Positions 1 through 5,686 of a stretch of 6,336 nt of DNA are shown in pieces. The notes beneath the pieces are model-generated. The model made no database searches, was not told the origin of the DNA, and saw only the letters and a list, made by a program, of their open reading frames with translations. Made by a program: the position numbers and the translations under genes. Positions within the stretch are counted from its first letter, which is position 1. Each line of letters opens with the position of its first letter. This DNA is from Leptofilum sp050292445 (GTDB lineage: Bacteria > Chloroflexota > Anaerolineae > Promineifilales > Promineifilaceae), in contig JBNKLQ010000318.1 in NCBI GenBank assembly GCA_050292445.1, positions 1-6,336 on the forward strand. The letters are read 5' to 3'.

Positions 1-297
1 GCCCTAACGGTTGGGCAGCTGGATGAACTAACAGTAACCGTTTACATCCCCGAAAATCGGTATGGGCAGATCAACCTTGGCGATGAGGCTACCGTTACGG
101 TTGATTCCTTCCCCAATGAGTCGTTTACGGCCGTTGTGCTGCACATTGCCGACCAGGCTGAATTCACGCCGCGTAATGTGCAAACCAGCGAGGAACGCCA
201 GACCACCGTTTACGCTGTAGAATTAGCGGTCACCGATAAGGATACCCAGCTAAAACCAGGCATGCCCGCTGACGTCCGTTTTGATGTGGGTGGATAA
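1..297 (+). CDS. HlyD / membrane-fusion family efflux adaptor, C-terminal fragment
   Basis: The reading frame is open from the first base and ends at TAA 295-297, giving 98 residues; the start lies outside the window. The fragment matches the end of periplasmic adaptor (HlyD/MFP) proteins: a beta-barrel stretch with IPENRYGQINLGDEATV (residues 16-32), a segment FTPRNVQTSEER (55-66) typical of the YbhG/HlyD-like group, and the near-terminal signature LKPGMPADV (84-92). Proteins of this family link an inner-membrane ABC or MFS exporter to the cell envelope. Partner transporter genes would usually adjoin, but none follows here: after the stop come a hairpin and a new promoter, so this is probably the last gene of its transcription unit. 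The family is confident from the terminal motif; the exported substrate cannot be inferred. Confidence 0.85.
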   Translation, partial: ALTVGQLDELTVTVYIPENRYGQINLGDEATVTVDSFPNESFTAVVLHIADQAEFTPRNVQTSEERQTTVYAVELAVTDKDTQLKPGMPADVRFDVGG

Positions 298-315
298 ACT
301 ATATGATTCCTTGTA

Positions 316-373
316 CGCGGATGAACACGGATGACGCAGATAAAAAATCTGTGTTCATCTGCGTTTATCTGTG
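316..373. repeat. Imperfect inverted repeat of short GATGAACACG-like units, possible terminator
   Basis: The arms CGCGGATGAACACGGAT (316-332) and ATCTGTGTTCATCTGCG (347-363) pair over 17 positions, 15 Watson-Crick and two G:T wobbles. A second, staggered pairing joins CGCAGATAAA (335-344) to TTTATCTGTG (364-373) with one wobble, so the element is a set of related 10-nt units in opposite orientations. It lies 18 nt after the adaptor gene's stop and is followed by a T-rich stretch (374-389), so it may end that transcript. From memory, very similar 'GCGGATGAACACGGAT' elements are dispersed in many bacterial genomes; this needs a genome search to confirm. Confidence 0.65.
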
Positions 374-405
374 TCCTATTTACTTTTCTAGACTTTAAAT
401 GCCGA

Positions 406-413
406 ACGGCCGT
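406..413. repeat. ACGGCCGT palindromic octamer, intergenic copy 1
   Basis: This is an exact 8-bp palindrome about 20 nt upstream of the operon promoter's -35 box. The same octamer occurs at 127-134, 1917-1924, 3418-3425 and 4719-4726; two copies are inside genes and three lie in gaps. One-mismatch relatives occur at 2563-2570, 4555-4562 and 5705-5712. The function is unknown. Confidence 0.6.
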
Positions 414-432
414 CCCTATCTCCAATATAATA

Positions 433-461
433 TTGACGAGATACCTTTAATTCCCTACAAT
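433..461 (+). promoter_or_regulatory. Sigma70-type promoter of the transporter operon
   Basis: The -35 box is TTGACG (433-438) and the -10 box TACAAT (456-461), each 5 of 6 to consensus, separated by exactly 17 nt. The predicted start of transcription is near 468, which leaves a leader of about 115 nt before the binding-protein ATG. No other pairing in 298-582 is as good. The call rests on consensus match and position only. Confidence 0.65.
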
Positions 462-490
462 CCCACAACTTCATAAAAACGCCTGAAGTA

Positions 491-525
491 GTAAGCAACA
501 GAGGAAGTCAGCTTACGAATTTTTT
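491..525 (+). promoter_or_regulatory. Leader hairpin followed by T-run, possible attenuator
   Basis: GTAAGC (491-496) pairs with GCTTAC (511-516) around a 14-nt loop, and a run of six T follows at 520-525. The structure sits between the predicted transcription start and the ribosome binding site. A short upstream stem, ACTTC (468-472) with GAAGT (485-489), abuts it. The stem is only 6 bp, so it would be a weak terminator; I do not recognise a known riboswitch class, including purine and FMN types. Confidence 0.3.
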
Positions 526-582
526 GTGATTGAGTTACTCCCATTAATTTTTACCGTCAATTGAAGAAGAAGGAGGAAGGAA

Positions 583-1905
583 ATGTTCAACAAATTCTTA
601 TCCAAGAAGAGTAACAGAGTTACCCGTGTGTTTTTGTTGCTGTTGCTCCTGGTTGCTGTGGTACTGGCGACCACTCAGTGTTCATCAGCTGAGGAGACCG
701 AAGAGCCTGAACAGGCTGCCGAAACAACCGAAACAACCGAAACTGGAGAAACTGCTGAAGAAAGCGCAGCGAATATTACGTTAGCTATTGAGCATTTCAG
801 CGTGATTGAGGGTACCACGTGGTCTGGTGCCCATGATCGAGCAGGCGATCGCCTGGCCGAGAAATATGATAATGTTGATTATGTGTTCCGGGAAGAAGTT
901 GGGCCAGATGTCGCCGTCCCCTATGCTGAGGAATTGATTTCTGATGGCGCTAACATTGTCATCGGCAATGCTGAGTTCATGGGTTTGCCCCTGGAAGAAA
1001 TCGCTGACAAATATCCCGATGTCTATTTTGGTTCCATCATTGCCAGTGACTTAAGCACCAAGCGAAACTTTATTCGCCTCTTCCCTCGACAATACCAGGC
1101 GCTGTATCTGGAAGGGCTTATCGCGGGGGCGCTAACGGAAACGGGCAATATTGGCATTGTCTCTGCTTTCCCCTCGGTACAGGTGATTCGTCGGCAAAAT
1201 GGCTTCATCTTGGGCGTACAAGATGCCGCCGAATTGCTGGATAAAGAGATCAACATTTACGTGAAATACGCTGGTGATTGGTTCCTGCCGCCGGAAGAGC
1301 GCGGCATTGCCGAAACCTTGATCAGCGAAAACAATGTAGATGTCATTACGCAGCAGACGGATTCAGGCTCGCCGCTGGATGTTGCCCAAGAGCAGGGCAT
1401 CTGGTTTGTGGGTAAAGATATGGACATTGTCGGGTTCTATGGCTGGTCAGACACCGACACCGTGGCCGTTTCTTTTGATACGCGCTGGGAAGTCCTCTAC
1501 GACCAAATGATTAATGATTACATGGCGGGGGAAGAAAATCCACAAACGGTTTTGTACCTAGGTATGGATAGCTCTATTACCCTGGCCGATGGCACCGAAA
1601 TACCCACGGTGGATATCATGAACGATGGCAAGGTTGGTGTTGATGCCATTAGTCCGGCCGCTTTGCCGTCTATTCCTCAAGAGATATTAGACCTTGTTGA
1701 GCAGCGTCGTGATGAAATGATCAGTGGTGAATGGGATCCCTTTACGGCCCATGCTTTCATCAGCAATGGCACGGGTTTAGAGCTCGAAGGGCTGCCGCTC
1801 CCCGCTGCTGGTGAGGAAGTGAAGCCTGCCGGTGAAGAACCAACTGCAGAATGGCTGCTTTCTAAGTTCAATTTTGATCTGCAAGGCGTCACTCTCTTAG
1901 AGTAG
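583..1905 (+). CDS. BMP-family ABC transporter substrate-binding lipoprotein
   Basis: This 440-residue protein is the extracytoplasmic ligand receptor of the importer encoded downstream. A basic N-terminus (residues 1-15) and hydrophobic core (16-29) end at Cys33, and an acidic Thr/Glu-rich linker (34-63) tethers the folded domain. The Bmp/PnrA-like domain runs from about residue 65 (NITLAIEHFS) to about 390 and contains ALYLEGLIAGALT (173-185), IGIVSAFPSV (190-199), a segment GSPLDVAQEQGIWFVGKDMD (262-281) and the late GEWDPFTA (382-389). The ATG is well supported: AAGGAGG (570-576) lies 6 nt upstream. The family binds nucleosides (PnrA, NupN) or riboflavin (RfuA); the ligand here is unresolved. 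The lipobox is odd because Gln32 precedes Cys33. It is the first gene of the operon, with its own promoter, and a hairpin follows it, as expected for the most abundant component. Confidence 0.92.
   Translation: MFNKFLSKKSNRVTRVFLLLLLLVAVVLATTQCSSAEETEEPEQAAETTETTETGETAEESAANITLAIEHFSVIEGTTWSGAHDRAGDRLAEKYDNVDYVFREEVGPDVAVPYAEELISDGANIVIGNAEFMGLPLEEIADKYPDVYFGSIIASDLSTKRNFIRLFPRQYQALYLEGLIAGALTETGNIGIVSAFPSVQVIRRQNGFILGVQDAAELLDKEINIYVKYAGDWFLPPEERGIAETLISENNVDVITQQTDSGSPLDVAQEQGIWFVGKDMDIVGFYGWSDTDTVAVSFDTRWEVLYDQMINDYMAGEENPQTVLYLGMDSSITLADGTEIPTVDIMNDGKVGVDAISPAALPSIPQEILDLVEQRRDEMISGEWDPFTAHAFISNGTGLELEGLPLPAAGEEVKPAGEEPTAEWLLSKFNFDLQGVTLLE
721..756 (+). repeat. Four 9-nt in-frame tandem units in the lipoprotein linker
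   Basis: Two exact GAAACAACC units (721-738) are followed by two diverged units, GAAACTGGA and GAAACTGCT (739-756). Each encodes Glu-Thr-X. The array sits in the flexible linker between the membrane anchor and the binding domain, where a change in unit number would alter only the tether length. Confidence 0.65.
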
Positions 1906-1916
1906 ATTTCTTGGTT

Positions 1917-1924
1917 ACGGCCGT
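1917..1924. repeat. ACGGCCGT palindromic octamer, intergenic copy 2
   Basis: This exact copy starts 12 nt after the binding-protein stop codon. An AGGAGG motif (1927-1932) follows it directly, with no usable start codon at the right distance. Confidence 0.6.
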
Positions 1925-1975
1925 TCAGGAGGACCAATCATTCCTTAACGAAGATCCTGGCTTTCCAATAAAATA

Positions 1976-2012
1976 AGAAGAGGCTCCCACACACCAGTTG
2001 GGAGCCTCTTCT
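1976..2012 (+). terminator. Perfect 14-bp hairpin between binding-protein and ATPase genes
   Basis: AGAAGAGGCTCCCA (1976-1989) pairs without mismatch with TGGGAGCCTCTTCT (1999-2012) around a 9-nt loop. No uninterrupted T-tract follows: the next bases are CTCTACAC. It may therefore be a leaky terminator or a barrier to 3' exonucleases rather than a full stop. It lies 70 nt after the binding-protein stop and 28 nt before the ATPase start. No new promoter is apparent after it, so downstream genes probably depend on read-through. Hairpins here are known from other importer operons, where they raise receptor levels above the membrane parts. Confidence 0.7.
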
Positions 2013-2029
2013 CTACACAATACAGATAG

Positions 2030-2034
2030 AAAGG
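2030..2034 (+). promoter_or_regulatory. Ribosome binding site supporting the GTG start of the ATPase
   Basis: AAAGG (2030-2034) is 6 nt before GTG 2041. The alternative in-frame ATG at 2071 has no comparable purine-rich site at the proper distance, so the GTG start is preferred. The site is outside the upstream hairpin and is not masked by it. Confidence 0.5.
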
Positions 2035-2040
2035 CTCAAC

Positions 2041-3588
2041 GTGCTACTGCAACATATAAAACCTGGCGAAATGGTGCTAGAAGCAAAGGGGATCACCAAA
2101 CGATTCCCTGGGGTTGTCGCCAATGATCAGATTGATTTTGCCATTAAGTCAGGCGAAATTCACGCTATCTTGGGCGAAAATGGCGCTGGCAAATCCACTT
2201 TGATGAAGATCCTTTTTGGCCAATACCAACCGGATGAGGGGGAAATTTTTCTGGGTGGTCAGAAAGTAAAATTTAACTCTCCACTCGACGCCATCGATCG
2301 CGGTATCGGCATGGTGCACCAACACCGAAAATTGATTCCCGCACACACGGTCATCGAGAATATCATCCTGGGGCATCCACGCGCAGGCAAGATCCTGGAC
2401 TATAAGCGCACAACGCGCGAAATCCATGAACTTTGTGACAAATTTGGCTTTACGATTGACATCAAAACTAAAGTGTGGCAGCTGTCTGAAGGTGAAAAGC
2501 AGATTGTAGAAATTCTCAAAGCGCTTTATCGCGGGGCTGAACTATTGATCATGGATGAACCAACGGCCGCTTTAACCCCCATCGAGACAGAAAAGCTGTT
2601 GACCTCTATTAAAGCGATGTCGCAGGATAGTTTGGCGATTGTTCCCTTTATCACGCATAAATTGCCGATCGTGCTGAATATCAGTGATCGGGTGACTGTT
2701 TTGCGCCACGGGAAGGTTGTTTCTTGCATCGAAACAAAAAACGCAACAGAGAAAAGTCTGGCAACGGCCTTGGTGGGGCGAGAGGTTATCTTCGACGTTA
2801 AACGGGCCAAGGCAGAAAAGGGTGAAACCATTCTCAAGGTTGAAAACCTCTCGGCGATCAGCGACAAGGGTGTTCGTGCTTTGAATGGTGTCTCCTTTTC
2901 AATCCGCAATGGTGAAATCTTTGGCGTTGCTGGCGTTTCGGGCAATGGTCAGCGGGAGCTAGTGGAATGTCTGGCCGGATTGCGTGAGATGGAGGAAGGT
3001 CGCATCGTCCTTGATGATCATGACATCACGACGGCTTCTAGCTATGAACGCTGGAAGTTGGGCATGGGCTATATCCCCGCCGATCGTAACCACCTGGGGT
3101 CAATTGCAGATTTCTCGCTGGTGGAAAACATGACGATGAATTATTACTTTGATAAAGCGTATCAACATCGTGGGACGCTGGATTATCAAAGGATTCGCAA
3201 TCTGACGGAAGAGATTGTTGCTGAATATGGGGTTAAGACGCCCAATGCAGATGTGAAGGCAAAAAATCTATCTGGGGGCAATTTACAGAAGTTTATTTTG
3301 GCTCGGGTTCTTTCCCGCAGTCCGCGTTTGGTGATTGTGGATTTGCCTACGCAAGGCTTGGATATTGGAGCCATTGAGTTTGTACGCAACAAGTTGAATG
3401 AGGCGAAGTTTGAGGATACGGCCGTACTCCTCATTTCTGAAGACCTGGACGAGATCTTTTCCTTGAGTGACTGGATTGCGCCCATTTACGAAGGCCAATT
3501 TATGGGCATTATTCCCGCTGAAGACGCCCACCGAGAAAGTGTGGGGGCCATGATGGCGGGCATCACTATGGCAGGGGATGGGCAATGA
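2041..3588 (+). CDS. Importer ATPase with two ABC domains (NupO/YufO type)
   Basis: This 515-residue cytoplasmic protein carries both nucleotide-binding domains of the importer, the usual arrangement in BMP-type and ribose-type (RbsA) systems. The first domain has an intact site: Walker A GENGAGKST (45-53), Q-loop Gln94, signature LSEGEKQ (148-154), Walker B with LLIMDEPT (168-175) and H-loop His206. The second domain, from about residue 265, is degenerate: its Walker A position reads GVSGNGQRE (298-306) with Gln in place of Lys, its signature LSGGNLQK (410-417) is good, its Walker B reads VIVDLPT (431-437) with Leu at the catalytic Glu position, and SED (466-468) replaces the H-loop His. Degeneracy of this domain is normal in the family, although the Leu seems unusual. 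The start is GTG with AAAGG upstream; ATG 2071 is an alternative. The stop overlaps the next start by four bases. Confidence 0.93.
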   Translation: MLLQHIKPGEMVLEAKGITKRFPGVVANDQIDFAIKSGEIHAILGENGAGKSTLMKILFGQYQPDEGEIFLGGQKVKFNSPLDAIDRGIGMVHQHRKLIPAHTVIENIILGHPRAGKILDYKRTTREIHELCDKFGFTIDIKTKVWQLSEGEKQIVEILKALYRGAELLIMDEPTAALTPIETEKLLTSIKAMSQDSLAIVPFITHKLPIVLNISDRVTVLRHGKVVSCIETKNATEKSLATALVGREVIFDVKRAKAEKGETILKVENLSAISDKGVRALNGVSFSIRNGEIFGVAGVSGNGQRELVECLAGLREMEEGRIVLDDHDITTASSYERWKLGMGYIPADRNHLGSIADFSLVENMTMNYYFDKAYQHRGTLDYQRIRNLTEEIVAEYGVKTPNADVKAKNLSGGNLQKFILARVLSRSPRLVIVDLPTQGLDIGAIEFVRNKLNEAKFEDTAVLLISEDLDEIFSLSDWIAPIYEGQFMGIIPAEDAHRESVGAMMAGITMAGDGQ

Positions 3589-4706
3589 GAGCAGGTCGTT
3601 ATCAGTTTAAATTGGTGAAAAGAAATGTGCTAACGCCAGGTCAGGCCGTTCTAAATGCCTTGCTGGCAATTCTTTTTGCCTTGTTCTTGTTCGGTTTTAT
3701 CTTTATTTTGGCCGGGATCAGTCCCCTGGAAGCGTACCAGGAGATATTTTCTTACGCTTTTTTCAACCAGTTTGGCTTGCCGCTGACAATCAACCGCTTT
3801 ATTTTTCTCCTTTTTTGTACCTACGCCTTTATCATCCCTTTTCGGGCGGGCCTGTGGAACATTGGTATGACCGGGCAGCTGTACGTTGGGGCTTTAACCG
3901 CATATGCCATCTTTTTTGCCTTCGGGGTAAACCAATTTAATGCTCCATATCCCCCCGCCATCATTTTGCTGCCACTGGTAATCTTGGGTGCGGCCATCGG
4001 CGGAGCGGTGACCGGGGCGATTGCTGGCTACTTGAAAGGCAAGTACAACACCAACGAGATCGTTGTGACCATGATGTTGAATTTTATGGCTTATTGGTTG
4101 GTCTCTTTCATGATCAAAGATGGTGGTATCTTTATGAACGCAGGTGGTCGGGGCGAAAGCTTTGAACTGCCCGACGCCCTGCAAGCTCCGCTGATTTTTG
4201 GTGTTCCCATTACAATCTTTATTGCTTTGGGTGCAGGTATTCTGCTGTATTATCTGTTTGCCAAAATGAGGCTTGGCTTTGAAATTAAAGCGTATGGGCA
4301 AAATCCATCTGCGGCTGCTTACGCAGGCATTAGCAAATACCGGGTACCCATTCTGGTGTTTATGTTGGGGGGCGTGTTGGCTGGGTTGGCTGGTTACCAT
4401 TATTTCGGGGCCGTTCCTGGTGTGTATAAAATTGCCCGCAACTACGCCTTTTTTGGCGATATGGCCTTTTATGGCATTATTTGCGGTTTGATTTCCCAGG
4501 GGAATCCGTTGGGATCGGTTCCGGTGGCGTTTTTGTTCGGTGGATTGTCCGTAGGCGGCCGTTTTGTTCAGGGAAAATTGGGCATGAGCTTTGGTTTGGA
4601 TTATGCGTTGCTCGGTGTCCTCATGATTACTTTAGTTGCTTTTCAATACTTTTACCGCTACAAGATTGTCGTGGTTAAAACAGCTGTGTCGCCTTCCCAA
4701 TCTTGA
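3585..4706 (+). CDS. BMP-type ABC importer permease 1 (NupP/YufP type)
   Basis: This 373-residue inner-membrane protein is one half of the translocation channel. Hydrophobic segments lie near residues 24-44, 71-86, 95-113, 125-148, 158-176, 203-225, 255-276, 292-325 (probably two) and 337-357, as in the BPD_transp_2 family. Diagnostic stretches are PFRAGLWNIGMTGQLYVGA (85-103), NTNEIVVTMMLNFMAYWL (155-172) and the cytoplasmic coupling segment GFEIKAYGQNPSAAAYAGIS (231-250), where the permease should contact the ATPase. The start overlaps the ATPase stop as ATGA, and AGGGGA (3573-3578) lies 6 nt upstream, so translation is probably coupled. The last codons fall in a palindrome (4696-4717). The substrate is not determined by sequence. 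Confidence 0.92.
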   Translation: MRAGRYQFKLVKRNVLTPGQAVLNALLAILFALFLFGFIFILAGISPLEAYQEIFSYAFFNQFGLPLTINRFIFLLFCTYAFIIPFRAGLWNIGMTGQLYVGALTAYAIFFAFGVNQFNAPYPPAIILLPLVILGAAIGGAVTGAIAGYLKGKYNTNEIVVTMMLNFMAYWLVSFMIKDGGIFMNAGGRGESFELPDALQAPLIFGVPITIFIALGAGILLYYLFAKMRLGFEIKAYGQNPSAAAYAGISKYRVPILVFMLGGVLAGLAGYHYFGAVPGVYKIARNYAFFGDMAFYGIICGLISQGNPLGSVPVAFLFGGLSVGGRFVQGKLGMSFGLDYALLGVLMITLVAFQYFYRYKIVVVKTAVSPSQS

Positions 4707-4717
4707 TCAATATTGGG
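4696..4717. repeat. 22-bp near-perfect palindrome across the permease 1 stop codon
   Basis: CCCAAT (4696-4701) and ATTGGG (4712-4717) flank the inner palindrome TTGATCAA (4703-4710); only the C/T pair at 4702/4711 fails to match. The permease 1 TGA stop (4704-4706) lies within it. No T-tract follows, so a classic terminator is unlikely. It could be an RNA hairpin or a dimeric regulator's site, but neither is shown. Confidence 0.55.
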
Positions 4718-4718
4718 A

Positions 4719-4726
4719 ACGGCCGT
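4719..4726. repeat. ACGGCCGT palindromic octamer, intergenic copy 3
   Basis: This exact copy begins two bases after the 22-bp palindrome, in the 99-nt gap between the two permease genes. Confidence 0.6.
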
Positions 4727-4794
4727 AACAGTTAAACTGAAACAAAGTTTTGTCCATCATGACCATTGGTAGAAATTTGTTTTAGTAAGCATTT

Positions 4795-4798
4795 GGAG
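4795..4798 (+). promoter_or_regulatory. Ribosome binding site that favours the second ATG of permease 2
   Basis: GGAG (4795-4798) is only 1 nt from ATG 4800 but 7 nt from the in-frame ATG 4806. The latter spacing is normal for initiation, so Met at 4806 is the better start. Confidence 0.6.
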
Positions 4799-4805
4799 AA
4801 TGTCG

Positions 4806-5684
4806 ATGTGGGAGTTTTGGGTTAGAAGTCTAGATGCTTCAACAATATTTTTAATTGCCGGTCTGGGAGAACTTTTTGGCCAACGCTCCGGCATACTCAA
4901 TGTTGGCGTAGAGGGCGTGATGCTGTTTGGCGCGACGTTGGGTTTTATCACGGCACAGACCACAGGTAGCTTTCTGTTAGGGTTCCTTGTTGGCATTGCG
5001 GTCGGTGGCTTGCTGGGGTTTTTGCATGGCTTCTTTTCCATCACGCTGGGTGGAGATCAGGTGGTTAGCGGCATGGGAATCTGGATTCTTGGTTTTGGCC
5101 TGACCACCTACATGGGATCCCCTTTTACCGGCCCCCTGGGCATGGACAGAATCCCCACCATTTTTGGCTTGTCCCCATTTTTCTATGTTGGCATTGTTTT
5201 GGCTGCCTTGATTTGGTTTGTATTGACGCGGACAAGCCTGGGACTCAGGATTCGCTCGGTGGGGGAAGACCCCACGGTAGCCGAGGTTTCTGGCATCAGC
5301 GTGAACAAAACCAGATATTTATGTGTTACTGTGAGTGGTATGCTGATGGGATTGGCAGGGGCCATTTATGCGCTCGATTACAATCCTGTCTGGAGCTACA
5401 ACTTTCTCCTGGGGTGGGGCTTTATCGCCCTGGCCCTGGTCTTCTTCTCCATGTGGAACCCGTTGATCCTGATGGCCGGCTCATTGTTGTTCGGCACCAT
5501 GTGGCAGCTCTCGCTTAGCCCAGAAATGGTATTGCCGGGCGTTTTGTCAAGATATGTTTGGCGCATGATTCCGTTTGGCATTACCCTGGTTGTGTTGCTC
5601 TTGATGTCAACCAAACGGTTTAGAACCAGGTGGGGTGCGGCCAAGCCGGAAGCGTTAGGCCAACCCTATTTGAAAGAAGATTAG
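4806..5684 (+). CDS. BMP-type ABC importer permease 2 (NupQ/YufQ type)
   Basis: This 292-residue inner-membrane protein is the second, shorter half of the channel. The family signature GQRSGILNVGVEGVML lies at residues 25-40, and the coupling segment GLRIRSVGEDPTVAEVSGIS at 146-165. Hydrophobic segments lie near 11-20, 33-50, 55-78, 86-105, 125-140, 170-190, 200-215, 219-235 and 253-268. The N-terminus before the first signature is about 24 residues, which seems short compared with my recollection of YufQ-type proteins. The start was placed at 4806 on ribosome-site spacing; ATG 4800 would add two residues. Unlike the ATPase-permease 1 junction, this gene is set 99 nt from its partner, so it is not tightly coupled. 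The stop is 2 nt from the end of a convergent gene. Confidence 0.9.
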   Translation: MWEFWVRSLDASTIFLIAGLGELFGQRSGILNVGVEGVMLFGATLGFITAQTTGSFLLGFLVGIAVGGLLGFLHGFFSITLGGDQVVSGMGIWILGFGLTTYMGSPFTGPLGMDRIPTIFGLSPFFYVGIVLAALIWFVLTRTSLGLRIRSVGEDPTVAEVSGISVNKTRYLCVTVSGMLMGLAGAIYALDYNPVWSYNFLLGWGFIALALVFFSMWNPLILMAGSLLFGTMWQLSLSPEMVLPGVLSRYVWRMIPFGITLVVLLLMSTKRFRTRWGAAKPEALGQPYLKED

Positions 5685-5686
5685 AT

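Noticed and set aside
303..398. 31-codon ORF starting at ATG 303
   Set aside because: It lies across the inverted repeat, has no ribosome binding site, and its sequence follows from the repeat units.
844..853. GGCGATCGCC, containing the HIP1 octamer GCGATCGC
   Set aside because: Only one copy is seen in the window, so no enrichment can be claimed.
2526..2945. 139-codon - strand frame inside the ATPase gene
   Set aside because: It is antisense to conserved ABC domains, with no independent coding evidence.
3894..4400. 168-codon - strand frame inside permease 1
   Set aside because: It is antisense to a well-supported membrane protein gene and shows no domain or start signal of its own.
4750..4794. 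Possible promoter before permease 2 (TTGTCC or TTGGTA as -35)
   Set aside because: No -10-like hexamer lies at 16-18 nt from either box.
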